Shown here piece after piece: positions 35,546-45,355 of a stretch of DNA of 64,000 bases. Origin of the DNA: Buttiauxella gaviniae (GTDB lineage Bacteria > Pseudomonadota > Gammaproteobacteria > Enterobacterales > Enterobacteriaceae); the NCBI RefSeq assembly GCF_040786275.1, contig NZ_JBFMVT010000002.1, forward strand, positions 4,278,001 to 4,342,000, in the 5' to 3' direction. The notes beneath the pieces were generated by a model. The model was not told the DNA's origin. It was given only the letters and a program-made list of their open reading frames with translations, and made no database searches. How positions within the stretch are numbered: position 1 is the first letter of the stretch; the number at the start of each line of letters is the position of its first letter. The translations under genes and the position numbers were made by a program.

Positions 35546-36549
35546 TGCCGGGTAATAAGCGTTATTTGCTGGTGTGGATTTTTGCCCCGTTAATATTGGC
35601 GGGGCTCACCCTGGCAAGCGTTGCCAACGGGAGCGTGTCGCTCTCTTTTTCAGACGTATTAACCGCGCTCGGTTTGCAGCACGGCGACGTCGACCCGATG
35701 ATAAAAAGCATCGTGCTTGAACTGCGTTTACCGCGCACGCTGTTGGGCATGATAGCCGGAGCCGGGCTTGCGCTGGTGGGTTCTCTGCTGCAAACCACCA
35801 CGCGTAACGATCTGGCCGATCCTTTCTTATTTGGTTTATCGTCCGGTGCCTCAGCGGGCGTCGTGCTGGTGATAACCCGCCTCGGCGACAGCCTGGGCGC
35901 GTGGACACTCCCCATCTCGGCGTTTGTCGGCGGTATCCTTTCAGCCGCCGCAGTAATGATTATCTTTATGTCGCAGTCTCATAAAGGGGCAGAAAAGCTG
36001 ATTATCTGCGGGCTGGCCGTCTCCTTTTTATTCGGCGCGTTGACCAATTACCTGATTTTTTCAGGCGATCAGCGTGCGGCGAGTAATGCGTTATTTTGGG
36101 CGCTTGGGGGATTAGGTTTTGCCCGATGGGAAAATATCGGCTTTGCCGCCGTGGCGCTGATCATACTGGCGGTGCTGATTTCCCTTCGCTGGCGGGCGCT
36201 GGACGCATTGCTTGCAGGTGAGCAGGCGGCGTGGTCGCTGGGGATCAACGTCAATCGTCTGCGAACGGAAGTATTTCTCTGCTGCTCGCTGGCAACGGCA
36301 ATATTAGTTTCCCTGACGGGTGTTATCGGTTTTGTCGGCTTAATGGTGCCGCATCTGGCGCGCCCATTCGCCGGAGTTCGCCACCGAAGATTATTGCCGC
36401 TGGTGGGCATAATGGGCGCAATCCTGCTTTCTGCCGGGGATATTCTCAGCCGCACGCTTACCGCGCCGCAGGAATTACCCATCGGTATTATTACCGCAGG
36501 CGTCGGCGGCGTGTTTGTACTGGTTATTTTGCTGCGCAGAGCGGGTTGA
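35545..36549 (+). CDS. Second ABC importer permease, FecCD family
   Basis: This 334-aa BtuC/FecCD-type inner-membrane permease has LRLPRTLLGMIAGAGLALVGSLLQTTTRNDLADPFLFGLSSGA near the N-terminus and GLMVPHLARPFAGVRHRRLLP near the C-terminus. Its start codon overlaps the stop of the binding-protein gene, so translation is coupled. It completes the second transporter: ATPase, binding protein and permease all present and intact. Confidence 0.88.
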   Translation: MPGNKRYLLVWIFAPLILAGLTLASVANGSVSLSFSDVLTALGLQHGDVDPMIKSIVLELRLPRTLLGMIAGAGLALVGSLLQTTTRNDLADPFLFGLSSGASAGVVLVITRLGDSLGAWTLPISAFVGGILSAAAVMIIFMSQSHKGAEKLIICGLAVSFLFGALTNYLIFSGDQRAASNALFWALGGLGFARWENIGFAAVALIILAVLISLRWRALDALLAGEQAAWSLGINVNRLRTEVFLCCSLATAILVSLTGVIGFVGLMVPHLARPFAGVRHRRLLPLVGIMGAILLSAGDILSRTLTAPQELPIGIITAGVGGVFVLVILLRRAG

Positions 36550-36588
36550 AGAAATACCCACGGCTTGCGAGGAGATAATCCCCGCCCG

Positions 36589-36882
36589 CTATTCTTCCTG
36601 ACCTTTCTTATTCTGCCAGTTTGCCCAAGGGCTATCGGCTGGAACGTCGTTTGACGCCTCGCTCGCCGTCTCAACCATATCGATATAGAGGTCTTCGACT
36701 TCTTTACGCGCCCACGGGGTGCGGCGCAAAAATTTAAGGCTCGATTTCACGCTTGGGTCACTTTTAAAACAATTGATATTGATCCGTTTTGCCAGTTCTT
36801 CCCATCCAAAACGCGCGACTAAAGCATTCACAATGGCTTCAAGTGTCATGCCGTGCAGTGGGTCTTTTGATGAGTGGGTCAT
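36589..36882 (-). CDS. VF530-family (DUF2132) protein
   Basis: The 97-aa protein from ATG 36882 begins MTHSSKDPLHGMTLEAIVNALVARFGWEELA and continues ININCFKSDPSVKSSLKFLRRTPWARKEVEDLY, the VF530 domain. Structural work on Vibrio VF530 suggested DNA binding; its cellular role is not established. An acidic Ser-rich tail follows. The longer frame (to 36999) is not supported because the domain begins right at this ATG. It converges with the permease gene. Confidence 0.82.
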   Translation of the reverse strand: MTHSSKDPLHGMTLEAIVNALVARFGWEELAKRININCFKSDPSVKSSLKFLRRTPWARKEVEDLYIDMVETASEASNDVPADSPWANWQNKKGQEE

Positions 36883-37027
36883 AATGCGTCCAGTGAGTCT
36901 GAATAATTGCGCATACGATAGCAAAATAACGCTCTGGCATCTTTCTAATCGAAAACTTTCCTTCCAGACGGTCGACATGTAGCCTATCCGGGCAAACATT
37001 CATCAAAAGAATGATAAGGATGACGTA

Positions 37028-37792
37028 ATGAAAATTGCAGTATGGACTCTGTCGCTCGCCCTGCTTACCAGCACTTCTGCGTTGGCCGCAGAGGCGAAAC
37101 TCCCTGCCCCAATTAGCGCCTTACAGCAGCAAGGTTTTGAACTGAAAGGTGAATTTAAAGGGCCGGGTAATCTGCCCGGCTACGTGATGCAGTTCCAGGG
37201 ACAAGGCACGACCGTCTTTCTGACGCCGGATAAACAGCATGCGATTATGGGCAATTTAGTCGATGCCGCAGGTAAAAATCTCAGTGATGAGCAGGTAGAA
37301 AAATGGGTGTATGCGCCTATGGCCAAAGAGATGTGGCAAAAACTTGAGAAAAACCACTGGATAGCCGCAGGCAAAGCCGATGCCCCGCAGGTGGTTTACG
37401 CCTTTGCCGATCCCTACTGCCCGTACTGCACACAGTTCTGGCAGAACGCGCAGCCGTGGCTGGCGTCTGGAAAAGTGCAACTGCGGGTATTGATGGTAGG
37501 TATGTTGCGCCCTGACAGCGGGCAAAAAGCTGCCGCAATTATGATGGCAAAAGATCCGGCGAAAACCCTCGCGGAGTATGAGAACAGTAAGGGCAAAATG
37601 GAGCTAAAAATTCCGGCGACCATCAAACCGGAAATCACCAAAGCGCTGGAAGATAACCTGGCATTGATGGATGAACTGGGGGGAACCGCCACGCCGTCTA
37701 TTTACTACCTGAATAAAGAGGGACGCTTGCAGCAACATCAGGGATTGCCAGATGAAGAAACCATGAAAGTGATTATGGGTGGGGATAAGTAG
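37028..37792 (+). CDS. dsbG: DsbG periplasmic thiol:disulfide isomerase/sulfenic acid reductase
   Basis: This 254-aa protein has a signal peptide (cleavage after residue 20, ALA-AE), an N-terminal dimerisation domain (about 25-90), and a thioredoxin fold with the CPYC active site at C131-C134 (DPYCPYC) and the cis-Pro loop GTATPS. CPYC is diagnostic for DsbG (DsbC has CGYC). In E. coli DsbG, kept reduced by DsbD, rescues single cysteines from sulfenylation and isomerises disulfides. Here it lies beside uxaB rather than near ahpC as in E. coli. Confidence 0.92.
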   Translation: MKIAVWTLSLALLTSTSALAAEAKLPAPISALQQQGFELKGEFKGPGNLPGYVMQFQGQGTTVFLTPDKQHAIMGNLVDAAGKNLSDEQVEKWVYAPMAKEMWQKLEKNHWIAAGKADAPQVVYAFADPYCPYCTQFWQNAQPWLASGKVQLRVLMVGMLRPDSGQKAAAIMMAKDPAKTLAEYENSKGKMELKIPATIKPEITKALEDNLALMDELGGTATPSIYYLNKEGRLQQHQGLPDEETMKVIMGGDK

Positions 37793-37796
37793 CGAA

Positions 37797-37891
37797 CGTC
37801 GGGTGGCGGCATGAGCCTTACCCGACCTACGAAAGCGGTGGTTCCGCACGATTTGCCGGGTGGATAAGCGACAACGCCATCCACCCGCAAA
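37797..37891. repeat. Two REP-like palindromic units between dsbG and uxaB
   Basis: One unit contains GTCGGGTGGCGGCATGAGCC followed by TTACCCGACCTACG. The second contains GGGTGGAT...ATCCACCC around AAGCGACAACGCC. Their opposite layout between two convergent genes is typical of enterobacterial REP/BIME elements, which protect 3' ends or bind gyrase/IHF. Related units occur at 52582-52613 and 56110-56135. Confidence 0.7.
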
Positions 37892-37894
37892 GTA

Positions 37895-39346
37895 CTAGCA
37901 GTAACGAACCAAAGCGGCACGCATGCCCTGAGTCAGAATCACCTGCAGATCTTCACTCACTTTTGCTACCAGGCCTGCAACCTGAGTCAAATCCTGACCC
38001 CAGTGGTCGCTGTCGCTCAATACCGTTTCAACCAGTTGTTGCTCGGTAATTTGCTTATCGCCCAGGGAAGCCCAAAGCTGCTGGTAACGCACTAACCAAT
38101 GCTCGTCATCCTGCAATGGATAGCTTTCGTTGTTGCGCTCGCCTTTGTAGAAGGCAATCAGCGCCGCCAGGGCGAAAGTTAAACGCGGAGGTAACGTTCC
38201 GGTCGCCTGCTGGCCTGCCAGCAACTGCGGCAGAATGCGGGTGCGGAATTTCGTCATGCCGTTCAGGGCGATAGACAGCAACTGGTGCTGAATATACGGG
38301 TTCTGGAAACGGCTGGTAACGGCCTGAGCAAATGACTGAAGCTCATCACGCGGCAAATCCAGCACCGGAATAATCTCTTCAGCAATCGTTTTTTCCACGA
38401 AAGCGCAGACTTCTGCATCGTTCATGGACTCGCCAACGGTATTCAGGCCAGCAAGATAAGCCACTGGAACCAGCGCGGTGTGCGCCCCGTTCAGAATCGC
38501 AACCTTACGTTCTTTATACGGTTTGATGTCGTCGACAATCAGCACGTTCAGCGGGAATTTGTTCAGACGCAGTTCTTGCGCCAGCGAGGCTGGCCCCTGG
38601 ATAACAAACAGGTAGAAGTGCTCGGCGGCGGCCAGGAAGCTATCTTTGTAACCTAAAGATTTTTCGATGTCGGCGGCTTCATCACGCGGATAACCGGTAA
38701 CGATGCGGTCTACCAGCGTTGAGCAGAAGGTATTGGCGTCATTCAGCCACTGAATGAATTCGGCTGGCAGAGCCCACTCTTGCGCGTAACGCAGCACCAG
38801 TTCTTGCAGCGCATCGCCGTTGTAGTCGATCAGTTCGCAAGGAATGATCACCCAGCCTTTATCCGCAGCACCGTTGAAGTGGCTGAAACGCTCGAACAGC
38901 AAACGTGTCAGTTTGGCCGGGTAGCTCACCGCTGGCGCATCTTCAAATTTGTCGCCCGCGTGGTAGCTGATGCCCGCTTCGGTGGTATTAGAGAAGACAA
39001 AACGCATCTCTGGGTTATGAGCCAGTTTCAGATACGCGTCATATTCTTGATAGACATTGATTTCACGATTAACTGAACGAATCAGGCGCGCATCGCTTAC
39101 CGCTTCGCCCTGCTCATTCAAACCACGGATCACTGTGGTGTAAAGCCCATCCTGAGTGGATAACGACGGCGGGAAAGCGCTGTCGATTGGGCGAACAATA
39201 ACCACACCCGCATTTAAGTCGGTGTGTTCATTGAGCAAATCTACTTGCCAGTCGATGAAAGCACGCAGGAAGTTGCCTTCACCAAACTGAATAATACGTT
39301 CAGGATATTGAGCGCCAGGGAAATCATTACGATTAAGCGTTTTCAC
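37895..39346 (-). CDS. uxaB: Tagaturonate reductase (altronate oxidoreductase) UxaB
   Basis: NADH-dependent cytoplasmic enzyme (483 aa) converting D-tagaturonate to D-altronate in galacturonate breakdown. It is near-identical in layout to E. coli Uxa[30 protein letters not shown] at the N-terminus, then [23 protein letters not shown] and [17 protein letters not shown] use the GTG at 39346 because AAGGA lies 8 nt upstream and E. coli UxaB starts at the same residue; the frame to 39412 is an untranslated extension. A likely ExuR/UxuR operator lies about 100 bp upstream. Confidence 0.95.
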   Translation of the reverse strand: MKTLNRNDFPGAQYPERIIQFGEGNFLRAFIDWQVDLLNEHTDLNAGVVIVRPIDSAFPPSLSTQDGLYTTVIRGLNEQGEAVSDARLIRSVNREINVYQEYDAYLKLAHNPEMRFVFSNTTEAGISYHAGDKFEDAPAVSYPAKLTRLLFERFSHFNGAADKGWVIIPCELIDYNGDALQELVLRYAQEWALPAEFIQWLNDANTFCSTLVDRIVTGYPRDEAADIEKSLGYKDSFLAAAEHFYLFVIQGPASLAQELRLNKFPLNVLIVDDIKPYKERKVAILNGAHTALVPVAYLAGLNTVGESMNDAEVCAFVEKTIAEEIIPVLDLPRDELQSFAQAVTSRFQNPYIQHQLLSIALNGMTKFRTRILPQLLAGQQATGTLPPRLTFALAALIAFYKGERNNESYPLQDDEHWLVRYQQLWASLGDKQITEQQLVETVLSDSDHWGQDLTQVAGLVAKVSEDLQVILTQGMRAALVRYC

Positions 39347-39443
39347 TATGTTGTTCCTTGGTGAGTACAGGTAAACAGCCAGAAATATCCTGCTCAAATT
39401 ATCAGAACTCAACGTAATGAAACCCCGTTTTGATCAAACTAGA

Positions 39444-39460
39444 GTTGTTATACCAATTTT
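39444..39460. promoter_or_regulatory. Putative ExuR/UxuR operator upstream of uxaB
   Basis: GTTGTTATACCAATTTT is a close match to the hexuronate operator core ATTGGTATACCAAT that controls exu/uxa/uxu genes in E. coli. The right half matches exactly and the left half has one change. It lies about 98 bp upstream of the uxaB start, with an ATCACA half-site nearby that could belong to a CRP site. Confidence 0.55.
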
Positions 39461-39513
39461 TTTATCACACTTTTTTGGTAGAACAACTCTACGCCTGTTT
39501 CGGTACCCCTTTT

Positions 39514-40974
39514 CTACTGCGCGCTGTGCACTTCGAGTGCGTTAAAGGAGGCCATGCTGGTCTGGTTACGCCCGTTGCGCTTCGACAAATAGAGATATTT
39601 ATCGGCTTCAGCCAGCAGGATATTAAACGCATCTGGCAGCGACTCTTTCTCCGGCGTCGTGGTAGCAAGCCCGATACTGATGGTGATAAACAACGATTGT
39701 TGTTGATAGCGGAACGCCGTCAATTCAGTGCTTTGGCGAATTTTCTCCGCCAGAATATAGCTTTGCTCTTCGCAATCCGTACTGCAAGCGACGACAAACT
39801 CCTCGCCCCCAAGACGCGCCACCAGGCCTTGATTACCCACCACTTTACTTAACTGCGCGGCAAACGCTTTAAGCACCACATCCCCGCATTCGTGGCCGTA
39901 GTTGTCATTAATCCGTTTGAAATAATCAATATCCAGCAGCATGACGCACAGCTTATGTTGGGGAAGATGCATCGACGGCATTTTGGTTTTCAGTGCTTCA
40001 TAAAGGCCGGAACGGGAATAAATACCGGTGAGATAGTCGTAATCCGCCCTGAGTGAAGTTTGTTTGATCAACCGGTTAATGGCATCCACGCTTACCGACA
40101 CAATCAGCGGGCAAATTGCCATGGTGGCGATCCCCAGGCGTGCCGAGAACATTTCGCTCACCATCAGCGGCTGATTTTCGTGAATCACCACAATCGAGTT
40201 GGCGACCAGAATAATCTCCACTCCGCCGGTCAACAGCGTCAGCAACGCCGTTATCGGCAGCGGGTAGCGAATGGCACACCAGATAAGCGCCGGTAACGGA
40301 AACGCCAGGCTCCCGGCTCCGCCGATCGCCACCGACGCGATAACCGAGATAATGACGCCTGATAAAGGGTAAATTTTGGACAAATGAAACGCGGGCATTT
40401 TCTCCCACTGCGGCCATTTAGCCATGAGCAGGAAGGGCACCATCAGCACGCCGGTCGAGAACTGTTCGCTAAACCAGTCTGCGAAAAGCGAAAGAAACTG
40501 GCGATAGTCCGACGACGGGCCGTTCGAACCTGCCGCGCCTAATAAAGAACTGAGAATAGAACCAATAAGACAGGCATAGAAAAGATTAAACGCATTGAGC
40601 GCCCAATTACTCTCATCTTGCGTTCGGGAATAACGTAATAGCAGACGGCTGACGATAATAATAAATACCATATTTGAAAGGTTTATTACCGCAGACTGCC
40701 ATCCCCAATGCGTGGTGAAAGCGTCATAGACAATCATCGCGCTAAAACTGACGAAATAATAAACCGCCCGATTTAAGAACGGATTGCGTACAAACACTGC
40801 AGCCAGCACCGCGTTCAGCGGCCAGAACAGCGACAGCTCGTCAATCAGCCGCAGGGACGCGCCAAAAAAGTAGAATAGCGTCGTCACGAAAAATATATTA
40901 ATGGCGTTTGCCAACGGTTTTTCAGGCGAAAAGAAAGCCCATTTAGCTTGATTAGACATGCTTGTTTTACTCAT
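39514..40974 (-). CDS. dgcF: Membrane-bound diguanylate cyclase, YneF/DgcF-like
   Basis: This 486-aa inner-membrane protein has about eight N-terminal TM helices forming a MASE1-like sensor (residues about 20-300) and a C-terminal GGDEF domain (about 315-480) with intact GGEEF (LVARLGGEEFVVA). The substrate-site segment DIDYFKRINDNYGHECGD is also present. It should make c-di-GMP from two GTP. No RxxD product-inhibition site precedes GGEEF. Synteny with uxaB on one side and glsB/sad/yneJ on the other identifies it as the E. coli yneF (dgcF) counterpart; yneG is missing between it and glsB. Confidence 0.85.
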   Translation of the reverse strand: MSKTSMSNQAKWAFFSPEKPLANAINIFFVTTLFYFFGASLRLIDELSLFWPLNAVLAAVFVRNPFLNRAVYYFVSFSAMIVYDAFTTHWGWQSAVINLSNMVFIIIVSRLLLRYSRTQDESNWALNAFNLFYACLIGSILSSLLGAAGSNGPSSDYRQFLSLFADWFSEQFSTGVLMVPFLLMAKWPQWEKMPAFHLSKIYPLSGVIISVIASVAIGGAGSLAFPLPALIWCAIRYPLPITALLTLLTGGVEIILVANSIVVIHENQPLMVSEMFSARLGIATMAICPLIVSVSVDAINRLIKQTSLRADYDYLTGIYSRSGLYEALKTKMPSMHLPQHKLCVMLLDIDYFKRINDNYGHECGDVVLKAFAAQLSKVVGNQGLVARLGGEEFVVACSTDCEEQSYILAEKIRQSTELTAFRYQQQSLFITISIGLATTTPEKESLPDAFNILLAEADKYLYLSKRNGRNQTSMASFNALEVHSAQ

Positions 40975-41079
40975 ATTTATGCATGCACTGCTTCAAGAAA
41001 TAATAAAACTGGATGAGTGCAAAAAATAAATTCTAGCTTAGCATAGTTTATTTGGGACACGCGTTTCCCCTCTTTACAG

Positions 41080-42009
41080 TCAGAAGATCGATCGGCCAAT
41101 GCGCTGGGCCAGAATCTCAAGGGCTGCCGTTCCGGCAAGGGAGTTCCCCGAGGTATCTAACTCCGGGCACCACACCGCAATCGACATCTCATGCGGAACG
41201 ATAGCGATAATCCCGCCGCCAACGCCCGATTTCCCCGGCATCCCCACCCGATAGGCAAACTCACCGGCGCCGTCGTACATCCCACTGGTCACCATCAGGG
41301 CATTAATTTGCCGTGCCTGTTGCGCCGTAATAATCGGCTCATCAAGATGTAAAGCTCGCCCCTCGTTTGCCAGAAACAGGAATGTTTTTGCAAGCTCAAG
41401 GCAGCTCATTTTTAAGGCGCAATAATGGAAATAATTTTGTAAGACTGTAATCACATCATTTTCGAAATTACCGAATGATTTCATCAGCCAGGCGATAGCT
41501 GCGTTACGCGCTGAATGTTCAAACTCAGATTTTGCCACGCGTGCGTCGTAGGCCAGATCGGGCTGCTCCGCCATCGTCCGCACCACTTCCAGCATGCGCT
41601 GTTTGGGCGCACTTAACCGGGTTTGCAGCATGTCGCACACCACTAGCGCTCCGGCATTAATAAACGGGTTGCGCGGTTTACCCTGTTCAAGCTCAAGCTG
41701 GAGCAAGGAATTGAACGGCTGGCCGGACGGCTCTTTCCCCACGCGCTGCCAGATTTCGTGCTCTTCATAACGCCCCATCGCCAGCGTCAGACTGAGTACT
41801 TTGGAAATGGACTGGATAGAAAAGCGTTCTGCTGCCTCTCCGGCGCTAAAAACTTCACCGTCTACGGTACATACTGCAATCCCGAGCTTATTTCCGGGGA
41901 TTTCGGCAAGTGCCGGAATATAATCGGCCACTTTGCCACGGCCAATTAAAGGCCGTACCTGGGTGAGAATATCTTCCAACAGTTGATTATTGAGTAAACC
42001 TGGCACCAC
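41080..42009 (-). CDS. glsB: Glutaminase 2 (GlsB/YneH)
   Basis: This 309-aa cytoplasmic enzyme hydrolyses L-glutamine to glutamate and ammonia. It belongs to the serine-dependent beta-lactamase-like glutaminase family: S67-x-x-K70 in [46 protein letters not shown] and the SGVGGGI loop all match E. coli GlsB. The start is GTG (42009) with AGGAG upstream. It lies 45 nt downstream of sad in the same direction, so sad-glsB probably form one transcript. Confidence 0.94.
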   Translation of the reverse strand: MVPGLLNNQLLEDILTQVRPLIGRGKVADYIPALAEIPGNKLGIAVCTVDGEVFSAGEAAERFSIQSISKVLSLTLAMGRYEEHEIWQRVGKEPSGQPFNSLLQLELEQGKPRNPFINAGALVVCDMLQTRLSAPKQRMLEVVRTMAEQPDLAYDARVAKSEFEHSARNAAIAWLMKSFGNFENDVITVLQNYFHYCALKMSCLELAKTFLFLANEGRALHLDEPIITAQQARQINALMVTSGMYDGAGEFAYRVGMPGKSGVGGGIIAIVPHEMSIAVWCPELDTSGNSLAGTAALEILAQRIGRSIF

Positions 42010-42054
42010 AAGCTCCTGATCTGGCGGGTTTTAAGCCCGCCAGTATATCAGAAG

Positions 42055-43431
42055 CTAGCGGCGGTCTTTCCATACTGTCTGCACATTACAAAACTCATGC
42101 AGGCCAAAATGAGAAAGTTCACGCCCGAAGCCACTTTTCTTCACACCGCCAAAGGCAACGCGCGGGTCGCTTGCGCTATAGCCGTTGATAAACACGCCGC
42201 CGCATTCGAGGCGAGCCGCAAATTCATCCGCACGTTGTGCATCGGCGGTGTAAACCGTCGCTGAAAGGCCAAAATCGCTATCGTTTGCCAGATCCAGTGC
42301 GTGCTGTGCATCGCGAGCAAGAGTAATCGCCGCCACGGGGCCAAACAGCTCTTCGCGAAACGCCACCATCTCCGACGTCACGTTTCCTAAAACCGTCGGC
42401 GCGTAGTAATTCCCTTCGCCCGCGATTTTCTCTCCCCCCAGCAACAATGTCGCCCCCTGATTAAGTGACGTTGTCACCTGCTGATGCAGTTCATCCCGTA
42501 AGTCATACCGCGCCATAGGGCCGATAAATGTCTTTTCATCCTCCGGATTGCCGAGGAGTAAAGCCTGCACCGCAGCGAGGAATTTCTCGGTGAAGGCGTC
42601 TGCTATTCCCGCTTCAACAATAAAGCGTTTCGCCGCCGCACAGACCTGCCCGGTATTCTGGAAACGCCCAACCACAGCCGCTTTTACGGCTTCATCAAGA
42701 TTCGCATCGTTGAGGACGATAAACGGATCGGAACCGCCTAACTCAAGCACGCATTTTTTCAGTGCCGCCCCGGCCTGAGCACCGATTGCGGCTCCGGCAC
42801 GCCCGCTGCCCGTTACCGTTACGGCGGCAATGCGGGAATCGTTGATGGCATGGCTGACACCTTCCGGCGTGACGTTAATCACGGCGAATAATTCCTGCGG
42901 GAACCCCGCTTCAGCAAACAGTTGTTTTATCAGCAACGCGCTGCCCATTACGTTTGGCGCAGGTTTCAGAACGTAACTGTTCCCGGCCAACAAAATGGGC
43001 ACCGCCCCACGCAGCACCTGCCAGAGCGGGAAGTTCCACGGCATCACGGCGAGAATGGCTCCCAGCGGGCGATATTCAATCACCGCCCGCTGGTTTTTTA
43101 CCTGCGTGCCTTCGGTCGCAAGCATTGCCGGGCCATGTTCTGCGTACCAGTCGCATAAACTGGCGGATTTCGCCACTTCAGCGCGCGCCTGGGCAATCGG
43201 CTTACCCATTTCAGCGGTGATCATTTGTGCCATCGCTTCGGCGTTATTGCGCAGCGCAACGCCAAGAGCCCGCAGTTTATCTGCCCGTAACGTCAGCGGT
43301 ACGGTACGCCAGTGCTTAAAAGCACGGTGGTTGCTCGCAAGGGTTTTATCCAGCGCTTCAATAGTCTCAAACGGCGTAGTGGAAAGTGTTTCACCGGTTG
43401 CCGGATTAATGGAAATTGCGTGAGTGTTCAT
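42055..43431 (-). CDS. sad: NAD(P)+-dependent succinate semialdehyde dehydrogenase Sad (YneI)
   Basis: This 458-aa aldehyde dehydrogenase is close to E. coli Sad. It has the PWNFPLWQVLRGAVP cofactor region, general-base Glu in LELGGSDPF, catalytic Cys in NTGQVCAAAKRF and the C-terminus KSGFGRELSHFGLHEFCNVQTVWKDR. It oxidises succinate semialdehyde to succinate in putrescine/GABA breakdown. The ATG at 43431 has GGAG 5 nt upstream; the frame to 43479 is rejected. It is divergent from the LysR gene yneJ (ptrR), which represses sad in E. coli. Confidence 0.94.
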   Translation of the reverse strand: MNTHAISINPATGETLSTTPFETIEALDKTLASNHRAFKHWRTVPLTLRADKLRALGVALRNNAEAMAQMITAEMGKPIAQARAEVAKSASLCDWYAEHGPAMLATEGTQVKNQRAVIEYRPLGAILAVMPWNFPLWQVLRGAVPILLAGNSYVLKPAPNVMGSALLIKQLFAEAGFPQELFAVINVTPEGVSHAINDSRIAAVTVTGSGRAGAAIGAQAGAALKKCVLELGGSDPFIVLNDANLDEAVKAAVVGRFQNTGQVCAAAKRFIVEAGIADAFTEKFLAAVQALLLGNPEDEKTFIGPMARYDLRDELHQQVTTSLNQGATLLLGGEKIAGEGNYYAPTVLGNVTSEMVAFREELFGPVAAITLARDAQHALDLANDSDFGLSATVYTADAQRADEFAARLECGGVFINGYSASDPRVAFGGVKKSGFGRELSHFGLHEFCNVQTVWKDRR

Positions 43432-43531
43432 GGTGTCTCCTGCTTTTGTCGATGCGTTCACCTTAAACCGGCGTGACAATCATGAAAAATGAATAATAAT
43501 GAGCGATTCATTCACGAAACGAGAAAGCCCT

Positions 43532-44392
43532 ATGGATCTCACGCAGCTTGAAATGTTCAACGCGGTGGCGGAAACCGGCAGTATCAGCGCGGCGGCCATA
43601 AAGGTTCACCGCGTCCCTTCCAATCTCACCACGCGGATAAAACAGCTTGAAGCTGATATCGGCGTGGATCTGTTTATCCGTGAAAACCAGCGTTTACGCC
43701 TCTCCCCGGCTGGGCATAGTTTCTTGAGTTACAGCAAGCGGATCCTGGCCCTGGTGGATGAAGCGCGGATGGCGGTTTCTGGCGACGAGCCGCAAGGCAC
43801 TCTGACGCTTGGGTCGCTGGAGAGCACCGCCGCCGTGCGTATTCCTGGCGTGCTGGCGATGTTTAACCAACGCTTCCCCAAAATCCAACTGTCTTTGGCA
43901 ACCGGTCCATCGGGGGATCAAATTGACGGTGTGCTGGATGGCCGACTCTCAGCCGCGTTTGTCGACGGGCCAATACTGCATCCGTCGTTAGAGGGCATCG
44001 CCGTTTACGAAGAAGAGATGGTGATTGTCGCCCCCGCCGATCGCGCCGTTATTACGGATGCCAGAGAAGTGAGCGGCGCAAACCTCTATGCGTTTCGCGC
44101 AAACTGCTCTTATCGTCGACATTTCGAAAGCTGGTTCCACGCGGGGCAATCTTTACCGGGGAAAATTCATGAAATGGAGTCATACCACGGAATGCTGGCG
44201 TGCGTGATAGCCGGAGCGGGCATCGCGCTGATGCCGCGCAGCATGCTGGAAAGTATGCCCGGTAGCCACCAGGTGTCTCTCTCCCCGCTGCCCGCCGAAT
44301 GGCGCTACCTGAATACGTGGCTTATCTGGCGGCGCGGGGCCAAAACCCGACAACTGGAGGCGTTTATCGGGTTACTCGAACAGGCGTCTTAG
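43532..44392 (+). CDS. yneJ: LysR-family regulator PtrR/YneJ
   Basis: The 286-aa regulator from ATG 43532 starts [40 protein letters not shown] exactly as E. coli YneJ does, and keeps [19 protein letters not shown] and [19 protein letters not shown]. In E. coli (PtrR) it represses sad and influences the small RNA fnrS, linking putrescine use to stress. It is divergent from sad with a 100-bp control region. The 3' end overlaps the convergent PhzF-family gene by 4 bp. The 11-residue extension to 43499 is not supported. Confidence 0.92.
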   Translation: MDLTQLEMFNAVAETGSISAAAIKVHRVPSNLTTRIKQLEADIGVDLFIRENQRLRLSPAGHSFLSYSKRILALVDEARMAVSGDEPQGTLTLGSLESTAAVRIPGVLAMFNQRFPKIQLSLATGPSGDQIDGVLDGRLSAAFVDGPILHPSLEGIAVYEEEMVIVAPADRAVITDAREVSGANLYAFRANCSYRRHFESWFHAGQSLPGKIHEMESYHGMLACVIAGAGIALMPRSMLESMPGSHQVSLSPLPAEWRYLNTWLIWRRGAKTRQLEAFIGLLEQAS

Positions 44393-45186
44393 CGGCACAG
44401 AAATATTTTGCCGGACAGATAAGTGGTTGCCTGTCCGGCGATCAGCACTCTGTCGCCCATTAGCTGGCAGCGTAAATCCCCGCCGCGTTTTGAAACCTGG
44501 CGCGCGTTCAGCCGGGTTTTACCCAGCCGTTCAGCCCAGTAAGGAATCAACATGGTGTGCGTTGAACCCGTGACGGGGTCTTCGGTGAGCGCCGCCGCAG
44601 GGGAGAAGAAACGGCTGACAAAATCATACTCGTCACTATCCGCTTTTGCGGTGATACAGACTTTTTGGTTAAGGGTGAGCATCAGTGGAATATCGGGCTT
44701 TACCGCTTCAACCTGCTGCTGGGAATCAAGCACCACAATATAATTGCGGCCTAAACGCACTTCCTGATACTCACCAATCCCAAGCGAATCCAGCAAGGCC
44801 TGCGGCGGCTCAACCGGCTCACTGCCTGCTGCCGGGAAATCGAGCGTCAGCCAGTCACCGCTGCGCGTCACGGTCAGCGGCCCCACGAATCGCGTCTCGA
44901 AGTGAATGGTGGTTTCCGGGTAATTGAGATATTCAAAAATCACATGCGCGGAGGCAAGCGTCGCATGGCCGCAGAGATTTATCTCCCCTTGCGTAGTGAA
45001 CCAGCGCAGTTCAAAGCCGTTATCGGTGGTCACAAAAAATGCCGTTTCCGACTGATTATGCTGCCGCGTCATGGCCAGGAGCGTTTCATCCGGCAACCAT
45101 TCCGTCAGCGGGCAGACCGCCGCCGCGTTACCGCCGAAGGTGGCGTCCGTAAACGCATCTACCATATAGAAATCAATTTCCTGCAT
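44389..45186 (-). CDS. PhzF-family protein (isomerase/epimerase-like)
   Basis: This 265-aa cytoplasmic protein has a PhzF/diaminopimelate-epimerase-like double hot-dog fold. It opens [20 protein letters not shown], carries the conserved acid E47 (NQSETAFF), then [14 protein letters not shown] and a C-terminal [16 protein letters not shown]. coli has the related YddE, whose substrate is unknown, and this one is likewise unassigned. A phenazine role is not implied because no phz genes are present. Confidence 0.85.
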   Translation of the reverse strand: MQEIDFYMVDAFTDATFGGNAAAVCPLTEWLPDETLLAMTRQHNQSETAFFVTTDNGFELRWFTTQGEINLCGHATLASAHVIFEYLNYPETTIHFETRFVGPLTVTRSGDWLTLDFPAAGSEPVEPPQALLDSLGIGEYQEVRLGRNYIVVLDSQQQVEAVKPDIPLMLTLNQKVCITAKADSDEYDFVSRFFSPAAALTEDPVTGSTHTMLIPYWAERLGKTRLNARQVSKRGGDLRCQLMGDRVLIAGQATTYLSGKIFLCR

Positions 45187-45355
45187 CGCTTTTCACCGTA
45201 TGGGGGTCAATGGAAACTACCATGCCATGAGATATAGGATTTCCTGCATAAATAAATGCGAGTTATCTCACAAAACAGGTTGTATGGCCGGATTGATGGT
45301 TTTATGATCGCCTGCTCTCCAAACCTTTTTCTATCAACGCGAAAGCTATCTATTT

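Noticed and set aside
44389-45186. Phenazine biosynthesis PhzF
   Set aside because: Only the fold family matches; no other phz gene is present and enterics carry PhzF-fold proteins of unknown function such as YddE.
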